In this document: piece after piece, positions 1 through 5,540 of the stretch | Layout of the letters: every line of letters begins with the position of its first letter | Numbering within the stretch: position 1 is the stretch's first letter | From: Ignavibacteria bacterium | Lineage (GTDB): Bacteria > Bacteroidota > Ignavibacteria > Ignavibacteriales > Ignavibacteriaceae | Reading direction: 5' to 3' | DNA: 5,540 nt | NCBI GenBank assembly: GCA_029863735.1 | Contig: JAOTUT010000128.1 | Span: forward strand, 1 to 5,540 | Notes under the pieces: generated by a model | Told to the model about the DNA's origin: nothing | What the model saw: only the letters and a program-made list of their open reading frames with translations | Database searches by the model: none | Made by a program: the position numbers and the translations under genes

Positions 1-1120
1 ATGCATATTGCTTAAAGAAAAATGTTGCTGATGTAACAATCAGGAAGCTTATGATGATCGCACCAAAATTTCTGAGTACTGAGACTTCGTCTTTTCGGTA
101 AACACCGGTGAGGATTGCAACAATAAAGTGGATCAGTGCCGGGACGGTATAAATTATCAGGTACGCATTCGGATCAAACCCAACCCATTCAGTTATACTC
201 TTGTAAAACTTTTCAGCAGCGAATAACGATAAATTAAAAATTATAAAATCAGCAAATGCAGTGTAGATTGATAATTTCCTTTTACCTAAAAACGCAAAAA
301 GTTTTCTGAAGCCAATTGCTGATCTGAGTATTAATTCCACAAGAGGAAAACTTGAGAGGTGTTTTTTAACGAACAAATTCATTGCATCATAAAACAATTT
401 TGTTTCATCAAGGTTGCTTCTTTTTGTGCTTTCTCCCTTGTAGTGAATTATTTGTGTCTCATGCATATAGTAAACTTTATAGCCGTTCTTCTGCACACGA
501 TAACATAAATCAAGATCTTCACCATACATAAAAAATTGCTCGTCAAATCCTCCTGTTTTTTCATAAACTTCTTTTCTGATCATCATAAAAGAACCAGAGA
601 CTGCATCAACCTCATAAGTTTTGTTTTCATCTAAATAAGTAAGATTGTATCGGGCAAAAATTCTGTTGTTTGAAAAAATATTACTGAGACCAGTAACCTT
701 TGTGAAGGATGTCCAGGGACCAGGAAAACTTCTTCTGCAGGCGAGTTGGAGAGTTCCGTCTGAGTTTAATATTTTACAGCCGGCAAGTGCGCAATCAGAA
801 TGGTTTTCAAAAAATGAAATCATTTTATCGAGAGTATCTTCACTAATGATACAGTCAGGATTAATAAAAAGAATATATTTCCCTTTTGCAAATGCTAATC
901 CCTGATTATTAGCTCTCCCAAACCCGACATTAATTTTATTTTCAATTAGCTTTACAGATGAGAATTTTTCTTTAATAACTTCCACGCTTCCATCGTCGGA
1001 AGCATTATCAACTACAATAATTTCTTTTAGAATATTTGATGAGGCTTTTTCAATTGAATTGAGCAGGTTCTGCAGGAATTCTTTGACGTTATAGTTTACT
1101 ATGATTATCGAAAGGTCCAA
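1..1120 (-). CDS. WbbL-like family 2 glycosyltransferase with C-terminal membrane module (3' end outside window)
   Basis: The minus strand is open for 373 codons from a TTG at 1120 to the window edge with no stop, so the C-terminus is missing. Residues 1-250 form a GT-A fold of the rhamnosyltransferase-like GT2 group (COG1216 type). Visible motifs are IIIVNYN at 5-11, VVDNASDDGS at 36-45, NVGFGRANNQG at 64-74, a metal-site NPD at 87-89 in place of DxD (usual in this group), GGFDEQFFMYGEDLDLCYR at 190-208 with the likely catalytic acidic cluster, and HYKGESTKR at 226-234. About three hydrophobic segments follow (near 287-306, 320-338 and 352-369). This part resembles the N-terminal membrane region of the polyprenyl glycosylphosphotransferase encoded at 1930-3333. 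The enzyme probably adds a deoxyhexose or hexose to a lipid-linked glycan at the inner face of the cytoplasmic membrane; donor and acceptor are unknown. TTG is chosen because an in-frame TAA lies directly upstream and AGGA sits 6 nt before it. The gene is translationally coupled to the DPM-like gene upstream. Confidence 0.93.
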   Translation of the reverse strand, partial: MDLSIIIVNYNVKEFLQNLLNSIEKASSNILKEIIVVDNASDDGSVEVIKEKFSSVKLIENKINVGFGRANNQGLAFAKGKYILFINPDCIISEDTLDKMISFFENHSDCALAGCKILNSDGTLQLACRRSFPGPWTSFTKVTGLSNIFSNNRIFARYNLTYLDENKTYEVDAVSGSFMMIRKEVYEKTGGFDEQFFMYGEDLDLCYRVQKNGYKVYYMHETQIIHYKGESTKRSNLDETKLFYDAMNLFVKKHLSSFPLVELILRSAIGFRKLFAFLGKRKLSIYTAFADFIIFNLSLFAAEKFYKSITEWVGFDPNAYLIIYTVPALIHFIVAILTGVYRKDEVSVLRNFGAIIISFLIVTSATFFFKQYA

Positions 1121-1131
1121 TTAATATCCTA
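1121..1131 (-). promoter_or_regulatory. Ribosome binding site overlapping upstream stop codon; fixes the TTG start
   Basis: On the minus strand AGGA (1130-1127) precedes the TTG start at 1120 with a 6-nt spacer. Its first two bases are the last two of the TAG stop (1131-1129) of the DPM-like gene. This is the best Shine-Dalgarno match at any start in the window. The arrangement suggests that ribosomes finishing the upstream gene re-initiate here. The spacer contains the in-frame TAA that rules out any earlier start. Confidence 0.7.
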
Positions 1132-1845
1132 CTTAAGCATTCCAAAAATACTTTTTATCCTCAGCTTCCAAACCATTGTTACTGCTTCGCGGACAATCTT
1201 TCTCGACATTTTAGATTTTCCCTTTACACGATCAACAAAGATGATTGGAATTTCCTTAACCTTAAATCCTTTTTTCCAGGCTTTAAAATTCATTTCAATC
1301 TGGAATGCATATCCATTTGATGTGACCCGATCTAAATCAATAGCTTCCAGAACTTTTCTTCTGAAGCATTTAAAACCACCTGTAGCATCATGCACTGGCA
1401 GTCCAGTTATTACACGTGTATAAATATTAGCAAACCAGCTCAATAACAATCTCCTCATTGGCCAATTTATTACATTTACTCCGTTTTTATATCTGCTGCC
1501 AAGCACGAGATCTGAATCTTTAATTTCTTCCAGGAATCTTGGAATTTCATTTGGGTCGTGGGAGAAGTCAGCGTCCATCTCAAATATAAAATTGTAATTA
1601 TTCTGAAGTGCATACTTAAAACCGGCAATGTATGCAGTACCAAGCCCTCGCTTTGAAGGTCTTTTAATGAGATGAATGCGTTTATTATTTTTCATTTCAT
1701 TTTCAACAAAAGCAGCAGTACCATCCGGCGAATTATCATCCACAATCAGTATATTAATTTCATCATTCTTGGAAAGAACTTCAGGTAAGAGCCTCGGCAT
1801 ATTCTCAAGCTCGTTATATGTAGGTATGATTACAAGTGTTTTCAT
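1129..1845 (-). CDS. Dolichyl/polyprenyl-phosphate mannose synthase-like glycosyltransferase (GT2)
   Basis: This is a complete 238-residue protein of the DPM1-like GT2 group. That group transfers a hexose, classically mannose from GDP-mannose, to a polyprenyl phosphate to make a membrane-bound sugar donor. Visible motifs are VIIPTYNELEN at 5-15, IVDDNSPDGT at 34-43, KRGLGTAYIAGF at 65-76, the metal-binding DAD within MDADFSHDP at 90-98, GSRY at 116-119, HDATGGFKCFRR at 152-163 and GKSKMSRKIVREA in the C-terminal part. The length matches the short, single-domain form: there is no C-terminal GtrA-like or multi-helix domain, so it should be peripheral on the cytoplasmic side of the membrane. The ATG at 1845 leads directly into the first beta strand and has no clear Shine-Dalgarno sequence. 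It lies 84 bp after the initiating transferase and 8 bp before the next GT2. Mannose specificity is not proven; ArnC- or GtrB-like glucose or aminoarabinose transfer is possible, though the motifs fit DPM better. Confidence 0.92.
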   Translation of the reverse strand: MKTLVIIPTYNELENMPRLLPEVLSKNDEINILIVDDNSPDGTAAFVENEMKNNKRIHLIKRPSKRGLGTAYIAGFKYALQNNYNFIFEMDADFSHDPNEIPRFLEEIKDSDLVLGSRYKNGVNVINWPMRRLLLSWFANIYTRVITGLPVHDATGGFKCFRRKVLEAIDLDRVTSNGYAFQIEMNFKAWKKGFKVKEIPIIFVDRVKGKSKMSRKIVREAVTMVWKLRIKSIFGMLK

Positions 1846-1877
1846 TTTTGAATTTAGTTGTTATCAAAAACCACGAA

Positions 1878-1916
1878 CCTGACTGCTCGCCTCGCGGCGA
1901 AGCCGGGGCCGTCAGG
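1878..1916 (-). repeat. GC-rich nested hairpin element between two genes
   Basis: A 39-nt block with 30 G or C bases (77%) sits in a strongly AT-rich gap. Its ends are a perfect 6-bp inverted repeat, CCTGAC (1878-1883) and GTCAGG (1911-1916). Inside is a second hairpin with arms 1885-1891 and 1896-1903. It pairs TCGCC with GGCGA plus two further G:C pairs beyond one bulged base, and closes on a 4-nt loop that reads GCGA (a GNRA tetraloop) in the minus-strand transcript. A short T-run follows about 7 nt after the outer stem on the minus strand. It begins 13 nt after the stop of the initiating transferase. It may be a dispersed palindromic repeat, an mRNA stability or attenuation structure, or a weak terminator. 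Confidence 0.6.
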
Positions 1917-1929
1917 CAAGTTTCACTAA

Positions 1930-3333
1930 TTAGCTATAATGCCCTTTGCCAAATAATACTACAAGTATAGTTCGCGCAAGTATTTTAATATCCATTCTTA
2001 GGGACATATTTTCAATGTAAAAAAGATCGTACCGCAATTTTACTTTAACATCTTCGATACTCTCATCGTATTTATGCTTGACCTGTGCCCAACCGGTAAT
2101 GCCGGGTCGGACTTTCAATCTTCTTCTATAATAGGGCAACTGTTGTGCAAGCATCTCAACAAAGTATGGTCTTTCGGGACGAGGACCAACTAAACTCATT
2201 TCGCCTTTAAGCACATTGAAAAATTGTGGTATTTCATCAAAGCGAAGTTGTCTCATTATTCGCCCAACTCGAGTTACTCTTGGATCGTCCTTAATTGACC
2301 AAACAGGACCAGTATCCTTTTCAGCATCCTGGTACATAGACCGAAATTTATAAATCCTAAATATTTTATTGTTCATTCCGATTCTGTCTTGTTTAAATAG
2401 AACCGGACCTTTACTATCAAGTTTGATGAATATTGAAACTAAAATATCGAGTGGAAATGTTATGATAAGTATAATCAAAGAGATAATTACATCTGAAATT
2501 CTTTTTAATTTTTTTTCCCATTCAGGCATTAGCTCCGGCATAATGTCAATTAAAGGAATTCCATATAGCTGCGAAGTTCTTGCCTGACCACTTAAAATTT
2601 CATAAAGATCAGGGACTATTTTAAGACCAATACCTTTATTCTCAACTTTTGAAATAATATCAACGAGAAGGTCATGGTCCTCTTTTTCCAATGCTATAAT
2701 TACTTCTGATGCCTGTGTTCTACTAATAACATCCACAAGCTGATCAAGGGATCCTTGCACAGTGATTTCTTTATATACCTTACCAACATTATCCGGATTC
2801 ACACCTACATATGCTACAACATCCAATCCCAATGCGGGATGTTCAAGAATTTGATCATAAACTTCTTTAGCTTTAGTATTATAACCAACAATGACTGCTC
2901 CCTTTCTTCCGATCCCCTTAATTAGTAGTCTTCTTTGAAAACTTCTGATGAATAATCTTCCTATAGAAACAAAAAGAAAAAGGAAAAACCAATAAATAAA
3001 AATCAGTATTCTGCTTGATGACTCAACTCCATGCAAATAGTCATCCAGATAAATCACAAAAAAGAGAATAAAAATTCCAACGAAGGTAGCTTTAAATAAA
3101 GTTGAGATTTCATCGAACCGAGAAGAGGCAAACCAGGTTCTGTACATCCCAAAGAACGTAAAGACGATTAGCCAGTAAAAGTAAATAACAATCATCGGAA
3201 GAATAACTTCCGGCATAATAAGAATCTTAAACCATCCGGTTTCTATTCTTATAAAAAAATATGCCGACCACGCTAAGTTGATGAAGACGAGATCAGTTAT
3301 GATTACTAATATTTTTTGAGCTCTTTTATTCAA
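1930..3333 (-). CDS. Polyprenyl-phosphate glycosyl-1-phosphate transferase (WbaP/WcaJ-like initiating enzyme)
   Basis: This is a complete 467-residue enzyme of the exopolysaccharide polyprenyl glycosylphosphotransferase family. It would start glycan assembly by moving a sugar-1-phosphate from a UDP-sugar to undecaprenyl phosphate. About four N-terminal membrane helices (near 8-28, 41-61, 82-97, 109-125) include GMYR at 62-65. A CoA-binding_3/Rossmann-like soluble domain spans about 143-265 (VIVGYN at 147-152). The catalytic bacterial sugar transferase domain follows, with a membrane helix at about 279-303 broken by Pro294, FKQDRIG at 313-319, KFRSM at 329-333, the Asp366-Glu367 catalytic dyad in FDEIPQFFNVLKGE, SLVGPRPERP at 380-389 and RPGITGWAQV at 409-418. 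Length and domain order are typical. The start is TTG at 3333: an in-frame TGA lies four codons upstream, and the next Met (residue 40) would remove the first helix. No Shine-Dalgarno sequence is evident. The sugar (glucose, galactose or other) cannot be assigned. Confidence 0.95.
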   Translation of the reverse strand: MNKRAQKILVIITDLVFINLAWSAYFFIRIETGWFKILIMPEVILPMIVIYFYWLIVFTFFGMYRTWFASSRFDEISTLFKATFVGIFILFFVIYLDDYLHGVESSSRILIFIYWFFLFLFVSIGRLFIRSFQRRLLIKGIGRKGAVIVGYNTKAKEVYDQILEHPALGLDVVAYVGVNPDNVGKVYKEITVQGSLDQLVDVISRTQASEVIIALEKEDHDLLVDIISKVENKGIGLKIVPDLYEILSGQARTSQLYGIPLIDIMPELMPEWEKKLKRISDVIISLIILIITFPLDILVSIFIKLDSKGPVLFKQDRIGMNNKIFRIYKFRSMYQDAEKDTGPVWSIKDDPRVTRVGRIMRQLRFDEIPQFFNVLKGEMSLVGPRPERPYFVEMLAQQLPYYRRRLKVRPGITGWAQVKHKYDESIEDVKVKLRYDLFYIENMSLRMDIKILARTILVVLFGKGHYS

Positions 3334-3376
3334 GTGAAGAAATCAAATGGAGATATTGTCAAAATTTTAGTATTAA

Positions 3377-3406
3377 AATATACATATTATTGTTTTTCAG
3401 AATTAA
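3377..3406 (-). promoter_or_regulatory. Weak candidate promoter for the initiating transferase and downstream genes
   Basis: On the minus strand TATATT (3382-3377) matches five of six bases of the -10 consensus. An 18-nt spacer separates it from TTAATT (3406-3401), a poor -35 match with three of six bases. It lies about 45 nt upstream of the TTG start. The region is so AT-rich that such a match could arise by chance, and I found no TAnnTTTG-type Bacteroidota promoter. Position in the only large gap of the cluster is the main support. Confidence 0.2.
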
Positions 3407-3432
3407 GTGTGTATTTATCCCATCCTTGGAGG

Positions 3433-3444
3433 CTAATTAATTAG
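3433..3444. repeat. Perfect 12-bp palindrome CTAATTAATTAG
   Basis: A perfect inverted repeat with no spacer lies upstream of the candidate promoter. It could be a binding site for a dimeric regulator. The AT-rich composition makes chance occurrence quite possible, and no second copy was seen in the window. Confidence 0.3.
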
Positions 3445-3534
3445 AGACACTACTCAGATGACTAATTCTAAAAAATGAGAGGGGAATGCATTTGTGTGAG
3501 TAAAGAACTAACATTTTCAACAATAATATTTGCT

Positions 3535-4278
3535 TCATTTTAAGTATTTCCCATACCTTATTTGACCTGAAATTCTTTTTATTCTGTTAACCAACTTGCC
3601 AAAATAATCTATAAGCAAATTTTTATCGGTCTGAGATACCGGAGTAAGTTCGTACTGCTTTTTCTTGTAATGAAGCAAGTACAAATTGTATTGATCGGCA
3701 TTATCAATTCCATATTTCTCAAACATTATAACTTCCAGATTATTCTGCTTAAAGATTTGTATCATTTCATCAGGATAAATGCTCTCATCGACTAATTGTA
3801 ATTTTTCCGGGCTATACTCTCTGATGTATGAAAGGTAGTAGGGATCAGGTATAGTCATTATGATTATGCTGTTAGCATTTGATAAATCACTAATTTTTCG
3901 AAACACATCCGGATGAATTTCTTTCGGAATATGCTCTAGCACATCAAACAGGGTAATTAAATCATAATTGTTTTTTACCGGATAATCCAAAAAATCAGAG
4001 CAATAAAAGGACACTTTTTTATTTGTAGCCTTTGCAAATTTTATATTTTCTTCGCTGATATCTAACCCGGTAACACTCGGTATGTTTTTAGCAATAAATT
4101 CCGAAATGATTCCGATACCACATCCGATTTCTAAAGCACTATTGAAATTGTAATTTTGAAATACTTTTTTCAGGTAACTAATAATTTTCTTATGCCGAGG
4201 ATTCGGATAAATTTTATCCCTTATTAAATTTTTTGAAAATTTATCATAAAAATCTTTTATCTCTTCTTTTCTTTTCAT
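3535..4278 (-). CDS. Class I SAM-dependent methyltransferase
   Basis: This is a complete 247-residue soluble protein with the Rossmann-like methyltransferase fold (Methyltransf_11/23 type). Motif I, ALEIGCGIG, lies at 48-56. The acidic end of strand 2 is GLDIS at 71-75, binding the SAM ribose. CSDF at 93-96 would contact the adenine, DLITLFDVLEHIP at 106-118 is motif IV, and IIIMTIPDP at 138-146 is a later core strand. The C-terminal third (about 150-247) is charged, rich in Lys and Tyr, and matches no motif I recognise; it probably forms the substrate-binding cap. The ATG at 4278 is one base after the stop of the GT4 gene, so the two are co-transcribed and probably coupled, although the Shine-Dalgarno sequence is weak. 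Context suggests O- or N-methylation of a sugar residue or nucleotide-sugar in the glycan, or a terminating methyl group. The sequence alone does not identify the substrate. Confidence 0.9.
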   Translation of the reverse strand: MKRKEEIKDFYDKFSKNLIRDKIYPNPRHKKIISYLKKVFQNYNFNSALEIGCGIGIISEFIAKNIPSVTGLDISEENIKFAKATNKKVSFYCSDFLDYPVKNNYDLITLFDVLEHIPKEIHPDVFRKISDLSNANSIIIMTIPDPYYLSYIREYSPEKLQLVDESIYPDEMIQIFKQNNLEVIMFEKYGIDNADQYNLYLLHYKKKQYELTPVSQTDKNLLIDYFGKLVNRIKRISGQIRYGKYLK

Positions 4279-4279
4279 C

Positions 4280-5540
4280 TTACTTATTGTAATTGTTTTT
4301 TGTGATTAACTTGTGGTGAACAGTTTGCTCAAAAACTTCAGAAAGCTCTTTCGTAAGACTCTGCCTGTTAAATTTCTCTATTCCAACTCTCTTGAATGAG
4401 CCCTCAAGTATATTTGAGATGAACATATCAAATAAAGCGAGGATACCATTGGAAATTTTTTCTACACTTTCATTCGAAACAATCTGACCTGAATTTGTCT
4501 CTTTAATAACATCAGCCGCCAGTCCATTCGGTGGAACCACTGCAAGTATTGGACGACCTGCTCGTAAGTACTCGAATATTTTTCCGGTCAGTATACCTTC
4601 ATTATATGGATACTCTCCCACCAGTAAAAGTAAAACAGTTGATCGGCACATCTCATTAGTAACCTGTTTGTGTGGCAGGTAAGGAATAAGTTCAGAGTAC
4701 TTGTCAAGTCCAAGTTTTTTGAAGTAGATCATATTTTCAAAATCGCCAGGATTGTCTAATTGACCGATAATTTTAAGTTTTACTTTTTCTTTAAAGTCAT
4801 CACGCTTGTTAATTGCTTTGTGAACAGCCATAAAAAACTTTTGTGGATTCTGTTCTTTATTAAATATACCTGTGTAAGTTATTAGAAATTTATCTTCAAC
4901 GGGCTCTATTCCTGATGTATTTGAAAAATCATCTTCATCAAATCCATTCGTTATTGATGAATAATTATTATTAGGGTAAAGCTTACTGAAATGTTCAGCC
5001 ATTACAGGAGTTGCTGTTATAATATGGTCCGCATTTTTGATTACCATCTTTTCAAGTTTTCTATCAATAAATAGCCGCCATCTATTCTTTGGAAAGTTCG
5101 GTCGATCAACCCAAAGATCCCTAAAATCTGCGACCCAAGATAGATTTGAAAACTTTACCAATATGAGTGCAATTAAATGATCTGTAAATGGTGAAGCGGT
5201 AGAATAGATCAAATCAAGTTTATATTTTTTAATTAATTGAATACCCTTTAGAACCGCAAATGGCAGCCAAAGAATTTCATTATCAGGAAATAGTATGTAA
5301 GTTTTAAGCTTGACCAGAATGCCAGGCTTCAATGATTTTTCATTAATTGATCGAGCAGAATCAGTTTGTATCTTGGCCTGCGATCTTTTTTTAAGAAATT
5401 TCCGTACCCATTTCATTGGTTCGATTGAATATGTCCTGGCAATTACACATTTTCCCAAAACATCTGTCATCATTTCCTCATCCCTATAAAAATCATAGGG
5501 TTCTTTTACGGTAAGGACTACTGGATTCCACCCATATTGA
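4280..5540 (-). CDS. GT4-type (GT-B fold) glycosyltransferase, 5' end outside window
   Basis: The frame is open from the right edge to the TAA at 4282-4280, giving 419 visible residues. An ATG at 5473 is internal: the 22 codons before it contain no stop and read as family sequence (GWNPVVLTVKEPYDFYRDEE), typical of the end of the first beta-alpha unit. The missing part should be only some tens of residues and carry the glycine-rich N-terminal loop. Visible landmarks, counted from the first whole codon at the edge, are PDNEILWLPFA at 85-95, YSTASPFTDHL at 112-122, WVADFRDLWVDRP at 135-147, TNGFDEDDF at 197-205 opening the C-terminal domain, YTGIF at 222-226, and the donor-binding GILTGKIFEYLRAGRPI at 315-331. 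The enzyme probably adds a sugar from a nucleotide donor to the growing lipid-linked glycan at the cytoplasmic face of the membrane. Donor and acceptor are unknown. It lies one base upstream of the methyltransferase gene. Confidence 0.93.
   Translation of the reverse strand, partial: QYGWNPVVLTVKEPYDFYRDEEMMTDVLGKCVIARTYSIEPMKWVRKFLKKRSQAKIQTDSARSINEKSLKPGILVKLKTYILFPDNEILWLPFAVLKGIQLIKKYKLDLIYSTASPFTDHLIALILVKFSNLSWVADFRDLWVDRPNFPKNRWRLFIDRKLEKMVIKNADHIITATPVMAEHFSKLYPNNNYSSITNGFDEDDFSNTSGIEPVEDKFLITYTGIFNKEQNPQKFFMAVHKAINKRDDFKEKVKLKIIGQLDNPGDFENMIYFKKLGLDKYSELIPYLPHKQVTNEMCRSTVLLLLVGEYPYNEGILTGKIFEYLRAGRPILAVVPPNGLAADVIKETNSGQIVSNESVEKISNGILALFDMFISNILEGSFKRVGIEKFNRQSLTKELSEVFEQTVHHKLITKNNYNK

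Larger units (their letters stand above)
3334..3534. other. 201-bp intergenic region upstream of the initiating transferase
   Basis: This is the longest non-coding stretch in the window, between the methyltransferase stop and the transferase start. It is AT-rich and has no convincing ORF; the longest ATG-started minus-strand frame noticed is about 25 codons and resembles nothing known. It holds a perfect 12-bp palindrome and a weak sigma-70-like promoter candidate. I saw no GC-rich hairpin with a T-run after the methyltransferase stop, so read-through from the upstream pair is likely. Confidence 0.6.

Noticed and set aside
645..905. Plus-strand open frame of 86 codons
   Set aside because: It lies wholly antisense to the GT2 domain of the left-edge gene, whose motifs are clear, and the translated protein resembles no family.
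1241..1423. Plus-strand open frame of 60 codons
   Set aside because: It is antisense to conserved motifs of the DPM-like gene and is a by-product of that gene's codon pattern.
1676..1882. Plus-strand open frame of 68 codons reaching into the GC-rich hairpin
   Set aside because: Most of it is antisense to the DPM-like gene and it has no recognisable protein features.
1866..1916. The GC-rich hairpin as a true Rho-independent terminator
   Set aside because: The T-run on the minus strand is only five bases and starts about 7 nt after the outer stem, and a gene of the same pathway follows in the same direction. Attenuation remains possible, but a full stop is not supported.
2369..2587. Plus-strand open frame of 72 codons
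   Set aside because: It is antisense to the membrane helix and linker of the initiating transferase and shows no independent coding signs.
3334..3360. TTGACA on the minus strand as a -35 box just before the transferase start
   Set aside because: At 16-18 nt downstream there is no TATAAT-like hexamer, and transcription would begin at or inside the coding start.
3460..3510. Short minus-strand ATG frame of about 25 codons in the intergenic gap
   Set aside because: It has no Shine-Dalgarno sequence, no recognisable motif, and a length expected by chance.
5471..5480. ATG at 5473 with adjacent AGGAA as the start of the GT4 gene
   Set aside because: The spacing is zero, and conserved family sequence continues in frame upstream to the window edge.

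Overview
The window is an AT-rich stretch of bacterial DNA holding five protein genes, all on the minus strand. All belong to surface-polysaccharide or lipid-linked glycan assembly. Read in the direction of transcription (right to left) they are: a GT4-type glycosyltransferase whose 5' end lies beyond the right edge, a class I SAM-dependent methyltransferase, a polyprenyl-phosphate glycosyl-1-phosphate transferase (initiating enzyme), a dolichyl-phosphate-mannose-synthase-like GT2, and a rhamnosyltransferase-like GT2 with a C-terminal membrane region that runs off the left edge. No tRNA, rRNA, CRISPR array, transposase or phage gene was seen.

Layout. The GT4 gene (4280 to beyond 5540) and the methyltransferase (3535-4278) are separated by one base and are surely co-transcribed. 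A 201-bp non-coding gap (3334-3534) follows and is the only plausible place for an internal promoter. The initiating transferase (1930-3333) is followed by an 84-bp gap (1846-1929), most of which is a 39-nt, 77% GC nested hairpin that stands out from its AT-rich surroundings. Next come the DPM-like gene (1129-1845) and, 8 bases after its stop, the membrane GT2 gene (1120 to beyond position 1). The last gene starts at TTG behind a clear Shine-Dalgarno sequence.

How the genes may work together (inference from families). The initiating transferase would place a sugar-1-phosphate on undecaprenyl phosphate at the inner membrane. The GT4 and WbbL-like GT2 enzymes would add sugars on the cytoplasmic face. 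The methyltransferase may modify a sugar or a precursor. The DPM-like enzyme would make a polyprenyl-phosphate hexose donor for transfer outside the cytoplasm. Flippase, polymerase and export genes are not in the window. The acceptor, sugars and linkages cannot be read from sequence.

Organism. The low GC, the weak or absent Shine-Dalgarno sequences at most starts and the style of the GT2 and initiating-transferase sequences suggest the Bacteroidota/Ignavibacteriota/Chlorobiota group. This is an impression from sequence style, not a proven placement.

This looks like a fairly ordinary polysaccharide locus rather than a new system. The two points most worth a second look are the membrane module of the GT2, which matches the N-terminal membrane region of the initiating transferase two genes upstream, and the GC-rich hairpin.
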